Assembly: GCF_020177055.1 (NCBI RefSeq)
Contig: NZ_JAIQXT010000001.1
Coordinates: 744,001-808,000 of the forward strand
DNA: 64,000 nucleotides
Direction of reading: 5' to 3'
Source: Sphingomonas sp. R647
GTDB taxonomy: Bacteria; Pseudomonadota; Alphaproteobacteria; Sphingomonadales; Sphingomonadaceae
Below the pieces are notes generated by a model. It did no database searches. It saw nothing but the letters and a program-made list of their open reading frames with translations, and was not told the origin of the DNA. Numbering within the stretch: the stretch's first letter is position 1; each line of letters opens with the position of its first letter. A program made the translations under genes and the position numbers. This document shows positions 45,067 through 53,454 of this stretch, one piece after another.

Positions 45067-45094
45067 ATGCCCGCCGGCTTGCCCCGGCGGGCAT
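45067..45094 (+). terminator. Intrinsic-type terminator after the 52-residue gene
   Basis: A perfect 11-bp inverted repeat (ATGCCCGCCGG and CCGGCGGGCAT) with a 6-nt loop, followed by TTGCG. Located 28 bp after the stop. Confidence 0.75.
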
Positions 45095-45162
45095 TTGCGT
45101 CCGCGATTTGCCCCTGCTAATCCCTCGATTCGAAAACAGGGTATGGAGCAGGATCGCCGGAT

Positions 45163-46308
45163 ATGAGCCTCGACGCCGAGACCTTTGACGCATTGATCGA
45201 CACGGTACGTCGCTTCGTCGCCGAACGGCTGCGCCCGCTCGAGGCAGAGGTCGAGGAAGCCGACGCTATCCCGCCGCACATCGTCGAGGAGATGAAGGCG
45301 CTCGGCCTGTTCGGCTTGTCAATCGCCGAGGAATATGGCGGGCTGGGCCTGACGATGGTCGAGGAATGCCGCGTCGCACTCGAACTCGGGCGCACCACCC
45401 CGGCCTTCCGCTCGACCTTCGGCACCAATGTCGGCATCGGCAGCCAGGGCCTCGTCATGGCCGGCACCCCCGAACAAAAGGCCGAATGGCTGCCGAAGAT
45501 CGCCACCGGCGAGATCGTCACCAGCTTCGCGCTGACCGAACCCGATGTCGGCAGCGACAGCGGCGCGGTGAAGGCCCGCGCGGTTCGGGATGGCGACGTC
45601 TATCGGCTCACCGGAACCAAGCGCTACATCACCAATGCCGACAAGGCGTCGCTGTTCACGGTCATGGCCCGCACCGGCGACGAACCCGGCGCACGCGGCG
45701 TCTCCGCCTTCCTCGTCCCGCGCGACCTGCCCGGCGTGTCGATCGGCGAGCCCGAGAAGAAGATGGGGCAAAAGGGCGCGAAAGTCGCCGACGTGATCTT
45801 CGACGACGTCCCCGTCCCCGCCGCCAACCGGCTGGGCGAAGAGGGCGAAGGCTTCAAGATTGCAATGCGCGTGCTCGACCGTGGCCGCTTGCATATCAGC
45901 GCGGTCAGCGTCGGCGTCGCCGAGCGCCTGATCGCCGACTGCGTCGCCTATGCGACCGAGCGCAAGCAATTCGGCAAACCCATCGCCGAGCACCAGCTGA
46001 TCCAGGCGATGATCGCCGACAGCAAGACCGAATGCCTCGCCGCCCGCGCGCTGGTCCTCGAAACTGCCCGGGCCAAGGACGATGGCAAGGACGTGGTGCT
46101 GGAGTCCGCCGCGGCGAAGCTGTTCGCCACCGAAATGGTCGGCCGCGTCGCCGACCGCGCGGTGCAGATCTTCGGCGGCGCGGGCTATATCGCCGATTAC
46201 GGGATCGAACGGCTCTACCGCGACGTCCGCCTGTTCCGCATCTACGAAGGTACCAGCCAGATCCAGCAACTGATCATCGCGCGTGAGACGTTGAAGCGCG
46301 GCGGCTGA
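45163..46308 (+). CDS. Acyl-CoA dehydrogenase
   Basis: 381 residues, normal for the family. FAD and substrate motifs are clear: F-A-L-T-E-P-D-V-G-S-D-S-G near 130, K-R-Y-I-T-N-A, R-K-Q-F-G-K-P-I near 260, and the catalytic base Glu in I-Y-E-G-T-S-Q-I-Q. It oxidises an acyl-CoA to the enoyl-CoA and passes electrons to ETF. Chain length cannot be given. It precedes the SDR gene by 14 bp, forming a two-gene operon likely for fatty or branched acyl breakdown. Confidence 0.94.
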   Translation: MSLDAETFDALIDTVRRFVAERLRPLEAEVEEADAIPPHIVEEMKALGLFGLSIAEEYGGLGLTMVEECRVALELGRTTPAFRSTFGTNVGIGSQGLVMAGTPEQKAEWLPKIATGEIVTSFALTEPDVGSDSGAVKARAVRDGDVYRLTGTKRYITNADKASLFTVMARTGDEPGARGVSAFLVPRDLPGVSIGEPEKKMGQKGAKVADVIFDDVPVPAANRLGEEGEGFKIAMRVLDRGRLHISAVSVGVAERLIADCVAYATERKQFGKPIAEHQLIQAMIADSKTECLAARALVLETARAKDDGKDVVLESAAAKLFATEMVGRVADRAVQIFGGAGYIADYGIERLYRDVRLFRIYEGTSQIQQLIIARETLKRGG

Positions 46309-46322
46309 CGAAAGGGAGAGAC

Positions 46323-47111
46323 ATGGACACCAGCAAATTTTTCGACCTGACCGGCAAGGTCGCCCTCGTCACCGGCGGCAGCCGCGGCATCGGCAAGATG
46401 ATCGCCGAAGGCTTCATCGCCCAGGGCGCGAAGGTCTATATCTCCTCGCGCAAAGCTCCGGCGTGCGAAGAGACCGCCGCTGAACTCGGCCCGAACTGCA
46501 TTCCGCTCCCGATGGACGTCTCGACCGTCGAAGGCTGCAAGGCGCTCGCCGCGGCGCTGGCCGAACGCGAGCCGCATCTCGATATCCTCGTCAACAATGC
46601 CGGCGCGGCATGGGGCGTCGAATTCGCTGAGTTTCCCGAGGCGGGCTGGGACAAGGTCATGGACCTCAACGTCAAATCGCCCTTCTTCCTGACGCAGGCG
46701 CTGCACGACCTGCTCAAGGCCTGCGCCAGCCATAACGCGCCGTCCAAGGTCATCAACATCACCTCGATCGACGGCCTGCGGCTCAATCCGTGGGAAACCT
46801 ACAGCTATCATGCGTCCAAGGCGGCGCTAATCTATCTGACCAAGCGCATGGCCGCGCGCCTGATCCGCGACGGGATCATCGTCACCAGCCTCGCCCCCGG
46901 TGCCTTCGCCAGCGAGATGAACCGCGCCGCCCGCGACCATGGCGACGAAGTAGCCAAGCGCATCCCGATGCGCCGCGTCGGCACGCCCGAAGACATGGCC
47001 GGCGCGGCGATCTTCCTCGCCAGCCGGGCGAGCGATTATGTCGTCGGCGACACGCTGGTGGTCGACGGCGGGCTGGTCAATGCATCGCTTGGGGTGAGCA
47101 TCGACGCTTAG
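46323..47111 (+). CDS. SDR-family oxidoreductase
   Basis: 262 residues, classical SDR. T-G-G-S-R-G-I-G at about 19-26 binds NAD(P), N-N-A-G is near 92, S-I-D and Y-S-Y-H-A-S-K give the Ser-Tyr-Lys active site. GGGAGAG precedes the ATG. The final segment V-V-D-G-G is standard. Partnered with the acyl-CoA dehydrogenase, it may act as a 3-hydroxyacyl-CoA dehydrogenase or reductase. Its stop overlaps the convergent PerM-like gene stop. Confidence 0.93.
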   Translation: MDTSKFFDLTGKVALVTGGSRGIGKMIAEGFIAQGAKVYISSRKAPACEETAAELGPNCIPLPMDVSTVEGCKALAAALAEREPHLDILVNNAGAAWGVEFAEFPEAGWDKVMDLNVKSPFFLTQALHDLLKACASHNAPSKVINITSIDGLRLNPWETYSYHASKAALIYLTKRMAARLIRDGIIVTSLAPGAFASEMNRAARDHGDEVAKRIPMRRVGTPEDMAGAAIFLASRASDYVVGDTLVVDGGLVNASLGVSIDA

Positions 47112-48181
47112 TCCGCGGCCTCGTTCTGGCCAGCGATCTTGATCTCCCGGCCCAGCAGGGTCCTGACATAGATGCGCTGGACCAGCACGAACACCACGAC
47201 GGTCAGCGGGGCGGCGAGGAGGACGCCGAGGAAGCCGAACAACAGCCCCGCAGCGACCACGGCAAACAGCAGGATCGCCGGGGGCACATCGACCGCCTGC
47301 TTCTGGATCATCGGCTGCAGGAAATTGCCCTGAATCTGCTGGATGACCAGAAACAGCACGACGGTCCACAGCGCGGTCATCGGCGATACGGTAAAGGCGA
47401 GCAGCACCGCCGGCACCCCCGCGATGATCGGCCCGATCATCGGGATCACGTCGAGCAGCCCGGCGATCAGGCCAAGGCCACCAGCCGCCGGCACGCCGAG
47501 CAGCGCAAGCCCGGCCCAGGTAAACGCCGCGACCACGAGAGACGACACCGCCTGCCCGACCATCCAGCCGCGCAAGCCGCGCGACGCATCGTCGAGCGCC
47601 GCGGCCATCGTCGGCTCGGCACGGCGCGGCATCAGCAGCAGCAAGCCGCGCCGATACACCGCCGGATCGCTCGCGAGGAAGATCGCCGCGACGAACACCA
47701 GCACGAAATTGGCGATGCCGTTCGTGGCGGTGAGGACATAGCCCCCAGCCTGGCTGGCGAGGCGCGACACGTCGCTGCTCCCCTGCTCGACCATGTTGCG
47801 CACCGACTCGCTCAGGCCGGCGCGCTCAAGGAAGGCGCGGACCTGTTCGATCGCCGGCGGGATGCTGTCCTGAATCGTGTCGAACTCCCCCGCGAGCTGC
47901 GACCCGAACAGCGTAAACGCGCCGCCGAAGACCGCGAGGATCAGGACCACCGAAATCCCGAGCGCGGGGCCGCGTCCCATCCCGGTAAAGCGGCTGACCG
48001 ACTGGGTGATCACCCCGAAAATCGCGGCCAGCACCAGCGCCGCGAAGATCAGCATGAGAAAGCCCGACAGTTCGAGCAGCATCCATGCGAAGCCGACGAT
48101 CACCAAAATCGTGACGGTGACCGTCGCGACCCGGCCGATTGTCGGGAAATCGCTCGCGGTCGTGTCCGTTGGGGTAGTCAT
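47108..48181 (-). CDS. AI-2E/PerM-family membrane transporter
   Basis: 357 residues with about seven or eight membrane segments in the AI-2E (PerM, YdiK) pattern: a central soluble loop, then G-L-L-D-V-I-P-M-I-G-P-I-I-A-G-V-P-A near 250. Some members export small molecules or act as Na+/H+ antiporters; substrate here unknown. The ATG at 48181 has GGAG 11 bases upstream; an in-frame ATG at 48229 is an alternative that would add 16 residues. Confidence 0.88.
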   Translation of the reverse strand: MTTPTDTTASDFPTIGRVATVTVTILVIVGFAWMLLELSGFLMLIFAALVLAAIFGVITQSVSRFTGMGRGPALGISVVLILAVFGGAFTLFGSQLAGEFDTIQDSIPPAIEQVRAFLERAGLSESVRNMVEQGSSDVSRLASQAGGYVLTATNGIANFVLVFVAAIFLASDPAVYRRGLLLLMPRRAEPTMAAALDDASRGLRGWMVGQAVSSLVVAAFTWAGLALLGVPAAGGLGLIAGLLDVIPMIGPIIAGVPAVLLAFTVSPMTALWTVVLFLVIQQIQGNFLQPMIQKQAVDVPPAILLFAVVAAGLLFGFLGVLLAAPLTVVVFVLVQRIYVRTLLGREIKIAGQNEAAD

Positions 48182-48361
48182 GTGGTGATGTGCTCCAGGC
48201 AGTTCGCGCGAGGGGTGGACCGAGGCCATGTGGCCGCAGTCGTAACGCGCAACGCATTGCATCGCCAGCGGGTCCGTATCGCCTGCGTCACCAATCGCTG
48301 AATGCCTACATCCACCCACAGCGCCGTTGACGCGGCGGGCGCGGACGGCTTTCAAGTGCCA

Positions 48362-49468
48362 ATGACCTCTTCCTCATTCGCGCCGTCCCGCCGCAGCTTC
48401 GTCGCTGGCACCCTTGCCCTTGTCGGCGCCCCTGCTGTCGCCCTGACCCGCGAACCCGATCGCCTGATCGCCGGCACCTATGCCAGCCGCGGTGGTCCGG
48501 GCGTGGTCCCGATGGCCGCCACGGGTGAAGGCTGGACGGCGGGGACCCCGTTCGCTGCGATCCGCAACGCCTCATTCGGCGTGGCGTCGCGCGACGGTCG
48601 CATGCGCTATCTGCTCGAGGAGCAACAGGAAGGCGCGCTCGGAATCTACGGCCGCGCACTGAACCGGCTCGGCACGTTCTCCACGCTGGGAGCCGATCCA
48701 TGCCATGCCGCGCTTAGCACCGATGGGGGAACCCTCGCCGTGGCGAACTATTCGAGTGGCAACGTCACGCTGTGGCGGCTGGACCGGAAAACCGGGCTGC
48801 CTATCGGAGAGGCGCAGAGCGTTGCGCATCGCGGCAGCGGACCAAACCAGCGCCGACAGACCGGACCGCATGCCCATTGGGTTGGGTTCAGCCGGGACGG
48901 GCGGATGCTCCACGCTGTCGATCTCGGCGCGGACGCTGTGTTCGCCCATCGGGTCGATCCTGCGTCAGGACGGATCACGGGCAGCACAATCGCCTATCGC
49001 GCCACGCCCGGATCGGGGCCGCGCCACCTCGCCTGGCACCCGCAGCTGCCAGTCGCGTATTTGCTGGCGGAGCTGACAAACACGGTCACGGTGCTGGGCG
49101 CAAATCCCGATGGCAGCTTTACCGGAGGAGAGACGCTCTCCACCCTCCCCGCCGGTTTCGAAGGCCAGTCTTCGGGCGCGCATATCGCAGTCAACCGCGC
49201 GGGTACGCGGCTGTATCTGTCCAATCGCGGCCATGACAGCATCGCCGTCTATGCCATCGACCGCACCGGCGGCCTTAGGCTGTTGCAGCATGCCAGCTGC
49301 GGCGGGCACTGGCCGCGGCTGTTCCTGCTGCGAGAGGATCGCAGCGAGATGCTCGTTGCCAACGAACGGTCGGGCAATGTCGCGGTGCTGCGCGTGCAGG
49401 CCGACGGGCGCCTCGCCGAGCCGACACGCGGCCCGGCGATCCCCGGCGTCGTATTCCTCTCCGAATAG
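48362..49468 (+). CDS. Lactonase-family beta-propeller protein, Tat-exported
   Basis: 368 residues. S-R-R-S-F-V-A-G-T-L-A-L at about 9-20 is a twin-arginine signal. The body is a seven-bladed propeller of the 6-phosphogluconolactonase (Pgl) type: L-I-A-G-T-Y-A-S, G-P-H-A-H-W-V-G-F near the middle, G-P-R-H-L-A-W-H-P and N-R-G-H-D-S-I. Periplasmic members may hydrolyse sugar lactones. ATG 48362 is chosen for the Tat signal; no clear Shine-Dalgarno is seen, and 48302 is an in-frame alternative. Confidence 0.88.
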   Translation: MTSSSFAPSRRSFVAGTLALVGAPAVALTREPDRLIAGTYASRGGPGVVPMAATGEGWTAGTPFAAIRNASFGVASRDGRMRYLLEEQQEGALGIYGRALNRLGTFSTLGADPCHAALSTDGGTLAVANYSSGNVTLWRLDRKTGLPIGEAQSVAHRGSGPNQRRQTGPHAHWVGFSRDGRMLHAVDLGADAVFAHRVDPASGRITGSTIAYRATPGSGPRHLAWHPQLPVAYLLAELTNTVTVLGANPDGSFTGGETLSTLPAGFEGQSSGAHIAVNRAGTRLYLSNRGHDSIAVYAIDRTGGLRLLQHASCGGHWPRLFLLREDRSEMLVANERSGNVAVLRVQADGRLAEPTRGPAIPGVVFLSE

Positions 49469-49475
49469 GCGGGCC

Positions 49476-51734
49476 TTAGCGCGCGATCCCACCCGCCGCG
49501 AGGACCGCCAGCGTCACCAGATCGCCCGCGCTGCTCGTCATCGGGGCGACCTGAACCGGCTTTTCCATGCCGACCAGCATCGGCCCGATCATCGCATCCC
49601 CGCCCAGCTCGCGCAGCAGCTTGGCGGAAATATGCGCCGATTGCAGACCCGGCATGATCAGGATGTTGGCGGGACCGGACAGGCGCGCGAACGGGTAGTT
49701 GGCGAGCTGGCGCGGGTTGAGCGCGACGTCTGGCGCCATTTCGCCTTCATATTCAAAGCCCACGCCGCGCGCGTCGAGCACCTTCACCGCATCGCGGATA
49801 TTCTCGAGATACGCGCCCTTGGGATTGCCGAAGGTCGAATAGCTCAGGAACGCGACGCGCGGCTCATGGCCCATGCGGCGGGCGACCTGTGCGGTCTGTT
49901 CGGCAATGTCCGCCAGTTCCTCGGCATTCGGCCGCTCGTTGACTGTCGTGTCCGCGATGAACACGGTGTGGCTCTGGCCGACCATGATGTGGACGCCGAA
50001 CGCAGTGCGCCCCTCTGCCACATCGATCACACGGCGCACTTCGCGCATCGTCTGGGCATAGGTGCGGGTGACGCCGGTGATCATCACATCACCCTCGCCC
50101 AGCTGGAGCAGCAGCGAACCAAAGATGTTGCGATCCTGGTTCACCATCCGCTCGCAATCACGGCGCAGATAGCCGCGCCGCTGCAGGCGGCTGTAGAGGA
50201 AATCGACCATCGCCGGCACCAGCGGCGAATTGCGGCTGTTGTGCAGCTCGAAGCTATCGGGATCGCTGACGCCGAGCGCGCGCAGGCGTTCGGGAACATC
50301 GTCGCGGCCGACCAGCACCGGCGTGCCATAGCCACCCTCGCGGAACGCGATCGCGGCGCGAAGCACGACTTCCTCTTCGCCCTCGGCAAAGATCACCCGC
50401 TTGGGGTGGGCGCGCGCGCCTTCGTACGCGAGGGTGAGCACCGACGTCGTCGGATTGAGGCGACCGCGCAATGTGTGGCGATACGCCGCCATGTCGAGGA
50501 TCGGCTTGGTCGCGACGCCGGAATCCATCGCCGCCTTGGCGACCGCCATCGACACGACTTCCATCAGGCGCGGGTCGAACGGCGCGGGGATGATGTATTC
50601 GGGGCCAAAGCTGTGCGCCTTGCCATAGGCGAGCGCGACTTCCTCCGGTACCTGCTCACGCGCCAGCTCCGCAATGGCGCGGGCGGCGGCGATCTTCATT
50701 TCTTCGTTCACTGCAGTCGCACGCACGTCGAGCGCGCCGCGGAAGATGAAGGGGAAACCAAGGACGTTGTTGACCTGATTGGGATAGTCCGACCGCCCGG
50801 TCGCGATGATCGCATCGGGGCGCGCGGCCTTGGCCAGCTCCGGCCGGATCTCGGGCTCGGGGTTGGCCATCGCGAAGATGATCGGCGCAGGGGCCATGTC
50901 CACGACCATCTCGGGCTTGAGCGCGCCGGCGGCGGACAGGCCCAGGAACACGTCGGCCCCGACCAGTGCCTCGGTCAGCGTGCGGCGATCGGTCGTCGCG
51001 GCATGGGCCGACTGCCACTGGTTCACGCCTTCGCGATCGGTGGTGATGACGCCGGTACGGTCGCACATCAGCACATTTTCATGCCGCACGCCCATCGCCT
51101 TCATCAACTCGGTGCAGGCGATTGCGGCAGCGCCCGCGCCGTTCACCACCACCTTGATCTCGCTGAGCACGCGACCGGTGAGCAGGCACGCGTTGATCAG
51201 GCCGGCGGCGGTAATGATCGCGGTGCCATGCTGATCGTCATGGAACACCGGGATATTCATGCGCTCGCGCAGCGTCTGCTCGATGATGAAGCATTCGGGC
51301 GCCTTGATGTCCTCAAGGTTGATGCCGCCAAAGCTCGGCTCCATCAGCTCGACCGCGTCGATGAAGCGGTCGACATCCTCGGTCTTCAGCTCGATATCGA
51401 TCGAATCGACGTCGGCGAAGCGCTTGAACAGCACCGCCTTGCCCTCCATCACGGGCTTGGACGCCAACGCCCCCAGATTGCCCATGCCCAAAATGGCCGT
51501 GCCGTTGGAGATGACCGCGACGAGGTTGCCCTTGGCGGTATAGTCATAGGCCGTCGCGGGATCGTCGGCGATTGCCTGGACAGGGACAGCGACGCCGGGG
51601 GAATAGGCAAGCGCCAGGTCGCGCTGCGTGGTCAGCGGTTTGGACGCGATGATCTCGATCTTGCCGGGCCGGCCTTCCGAGTGGAATAGCAGCGCCTCGC
51701 GCTCGGAAAACTGGATATTGGCTTCTTCGGACAT
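49476..51734 (-). CDS. maeB: NADP-dependent malic enzyme with phosphotransacetylase-like domain
   Basis: 752 residues. Malic enzyme domain at about 1-425 ([37 protein letters not shown]). A PTA-like domain at about 430-752 lacks independent activity in known MaeB and binds acetyl-CoA as regulator. It converts malate to pyruvate and CO2 with NADPH. GGAG is six bases from the ATG. It is 7 bp from the convergent lactonase-like gene. Confidence 0.95.
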   Translation of the reverse strand: MSEEANIQFSEREALLFHSEGRPGKIEIIASKPLTTQRDLALAYSPGVAVPVQAIADDPATAYDYTAKGNLVAVISNGTAILGMGNLGALASKPVMEGKAVLFKRFADVDSIDIELKTEDVDRFIDAVELMEPSFGGINLEDIKAPECFIIEQTLRERMNIPVFHDDQHGTAIITAAGLINACLLTGRVLSEIKVVVNGAGAAAIACTELMKAMGVRHENVLMCDRTGVITTDREGVNQWQSAHAATTDRRTLTEALVGADVFLGLSAAGALKPEMVVDMAPAPIIFAMANPEPEIRPELAKAARPDAIIATGRSDYPNQVNNVLGFPFIFRGALDVRATAVNEEMKIAAARAIAELAREQVPEEVALAYGKAHSFGPEYIIPAPFDPRLMEVVSMAVAKAAMDSGVATKPILDMAAYRHTLRGRLNPTTSVLTLAYEGARAHPKRVIFAEGEEEVVLRAAIAFREGGYGTPVLVGRDDVPERLRALGVSDPDSFELHNSRNSPLVPAMVDFLYSRLQRRGYLRRDCERMVNQDRNIFGSLLLQLGEGDVMITGVTRTYAQTMREVRRVIDVAEGRTAFGVHIMVGQSHTVFIADTTVNERPNAEELADIAEQTAQVARRMGHEPRVAFLSYSTFGNPKGAYLENIRDAVKVLDARGVGFEYEGEMAPDVALNPRQLANYPFARLSGPANILIMPGLQSAHISAKLLRELGGDAMIGPMLVGMEKPVQVAPMTSSAGDLVTLAVLAAGGIAR

Positions 51735-51763
51735 TCGGGGCTCCGCAGCGATATGCTGGCTCT

Positions 51764-53371
51764 TTAGGGCCGGTCGGCGTGAAAGGGAACCGGGTGGCGC
51801 ACTGCATAGATTTCGCTGCGTCCATTCGACCACAGCTTATCAAGCGGCGGGCCTGCATAATCAGTCGGCAAGCGGGCGTTGACCAGCCACAGATAGTCAA
51901 CGCGGTCGACCGGCGCGACCGTCAATGTCTCGCGCAATGTCCGGCGACTACGCTGTTCCATCGGCACCTCCATGTCGATGCACCGTTCAGGGAACACGAA
52001 TTCAGAGGGGTCCTTGTAGTAAAGCGGATCGGGGCGGTAGCGGACCTGCAGCATGTTCACGCCGTCCATCTCCCAATGCGAATTGACCCAGGATTGTCGC
52101 GTCACCGTAGCCAGATTGGAAATGTGTTCGAGTCGGTGCCTTTTCCAATCCGACAGTTTGCACCCGACTGCGACGAAGCTGAGGATGCGGGAACCGGGCC
52201 GAACCTGATCGAGCGCGGACAGCTCGCTGGCGTAGCTTCGCTCGTAGCCGACGAAGCTCGCCGTGGTGACGATCAAGCGAACGACGAGTACGATCGCCCC
52301 AGCCACTGCGATGAACCGGCGGCGCTTACTCGCGACCCCGCTCCAGTCCTGTAACGCCAGTGCGAGCATCAGCGCGATCGGGACAAGCCGGGTGTCGATG
52401 TGATGCGCGGAATTGAGCACGGACGGGGCAAGCACGACCAGGCTCGCAACCGCCAGGAACGGGACCAGCGTGCCGTTTCGGTATCGGGCACCCCATCGTC
52501 TTCCCATGACAAGGACAGCGAGGACAGCTGCCATGGATCCCATGTCCAGAATGATGTTCTGGTCGCGCAACGCCATCACCACTGCATCGATTTTGAGACT
52601 GACCAGCCAGCGGGTTTCGCCGCCGCTGGGCGGTGCCACGAACATCCAGGCAAGCACTCCAGCCAGGACACCGCACAACGGCCACAGCACAATTGCGACA
52701 TCTCTAGCCGTCGCCAGCGTCCACTTGGCCCGCCGCCACACCGCACGGCGCCCCGCTTCCTGGCCGGCAATGACGATCGTTGCCATCGCACCACCGACCG
52801 CGTGGCTCACCATTAGCAACGGAAGCAGAATCAGGAACAGTGCTGCCCGCAAACCCAGCCGATGCTCAAGGCGGAACCACAGCGCTACCGCCAATAACGC
52901 GAACCCGATGGTCAGCGAATAGTTGAGAAAGCCGTAGAGGAACGGCCAGTTGATCACGAAAAGCAGCGCCCAGGGCAGACCCGTAGCCCCCCGGGGATTA
53001 AGCGTCCGGGCAATGGCGATGACACCGAGAGCGGTGATTATGGGGGTCGCCGCACAAACCAGCCACGTTGCGCCCATGAGTCCCAGCACCGGGGCAAGCG
53101 CTACGATCAGTGCATCGCTCCCGAGGTTGAGGACGGGAACCCAGTTAAAGCTAAAAAACTGATGCAACGCGCTGTCGCTTGGCGCGAGCGCCACCGCCAT
53201 GCGGCCCATATGGCCCGGCACATCGATGATCGGTGGGATGCGAACGAACAACCAAGGTAGCAGAAACAAGATGCAGATGATGGCCACCGCCGGCCATCGG
53301 AGCAGGACCGATGGTCGATGTTCAGGCATGCCGGATACGGGCGGAACGGAGTGTGGAAATGGCATCGGCAT
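51764..53371 (-). CDS. Hypothetical polytopic membrane protein
   Basis: 535 residues with ten to twelve hydrophobic segments over residues 25-400 and a soluble C-terminal region of about 130 residues. The plan (multi-spanning core, acidic D-V-P-G-H near the first loop, periplasmic tail) recalls GT-C glycosyltransferases or O-antigen-type enzymes, but no signature was recognised. Start codon is uncertain: two ATGs (53371, 53365) and a later one at residue 15 are in frame. It lies alone between maeB and mutS. Codon use is slightly less GC-rich. Confidence 0.7.
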   Translation of the reverse strand: MPMPFPHSVPPVSGMPEHRPSVLLRWPAVAIICILFLLPWLFVRIPPIIDVPGHMGRMAVALAPSDSALHQFFSFNWVPVLNLGSDALIVALAPVLGLMGATWLVCAATPIITALGVIAIARTLNPRGATGLPWALLFVINWPFLYGFLNYSLTIGFALLAVALWFRLEHRLGLRAALFLILLPLLMVSHAVGGAMATIVIAGQEAGRRAVWRRAKWTLATARDVAIVLWPLCGVLAGVLAWMFVAPPSGGETRWLVSLKIDAVVMALRDQNIILDMGSMAAVLAVLVMGRRWGARYRNGTLVPFLAVASLVVLAPSVLNSAHHIDTRLVPIALMLALALQDWSGVASKRRRFIAVAGAIVLVVRLIVTTASFVGYERSYASELSALDQVRPGSRILSFVAVGCKLSDWKRHRLEHISNLATVTRQSWVNSHWEMDGVNMLQVRYRPDPLYYKDPSEFVFPERCIDMEVPMEQRSRRTLRETLTVAPVDRVDYLWLVNARLPTDYAGPPLDKLWSNGRSEIYAVRHPVPFHADRP

Positions 53372-53454
53372 CCGTCGTCCACTAGCTCAGACCGCATGGC
53401 ACGTCACACCGTTACAGCCATTGCAATCAGCGAATTTTGAGATAGCGGTCACGC

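Noticed and set aside
49110..51689. An 859-residue open frame on the plus strand
   Set aside because: It lies antisense to maeB, is rich in Arg, His, Asp and Gly as expected from reading GC-rich code backwards, and has no recognisable motif.
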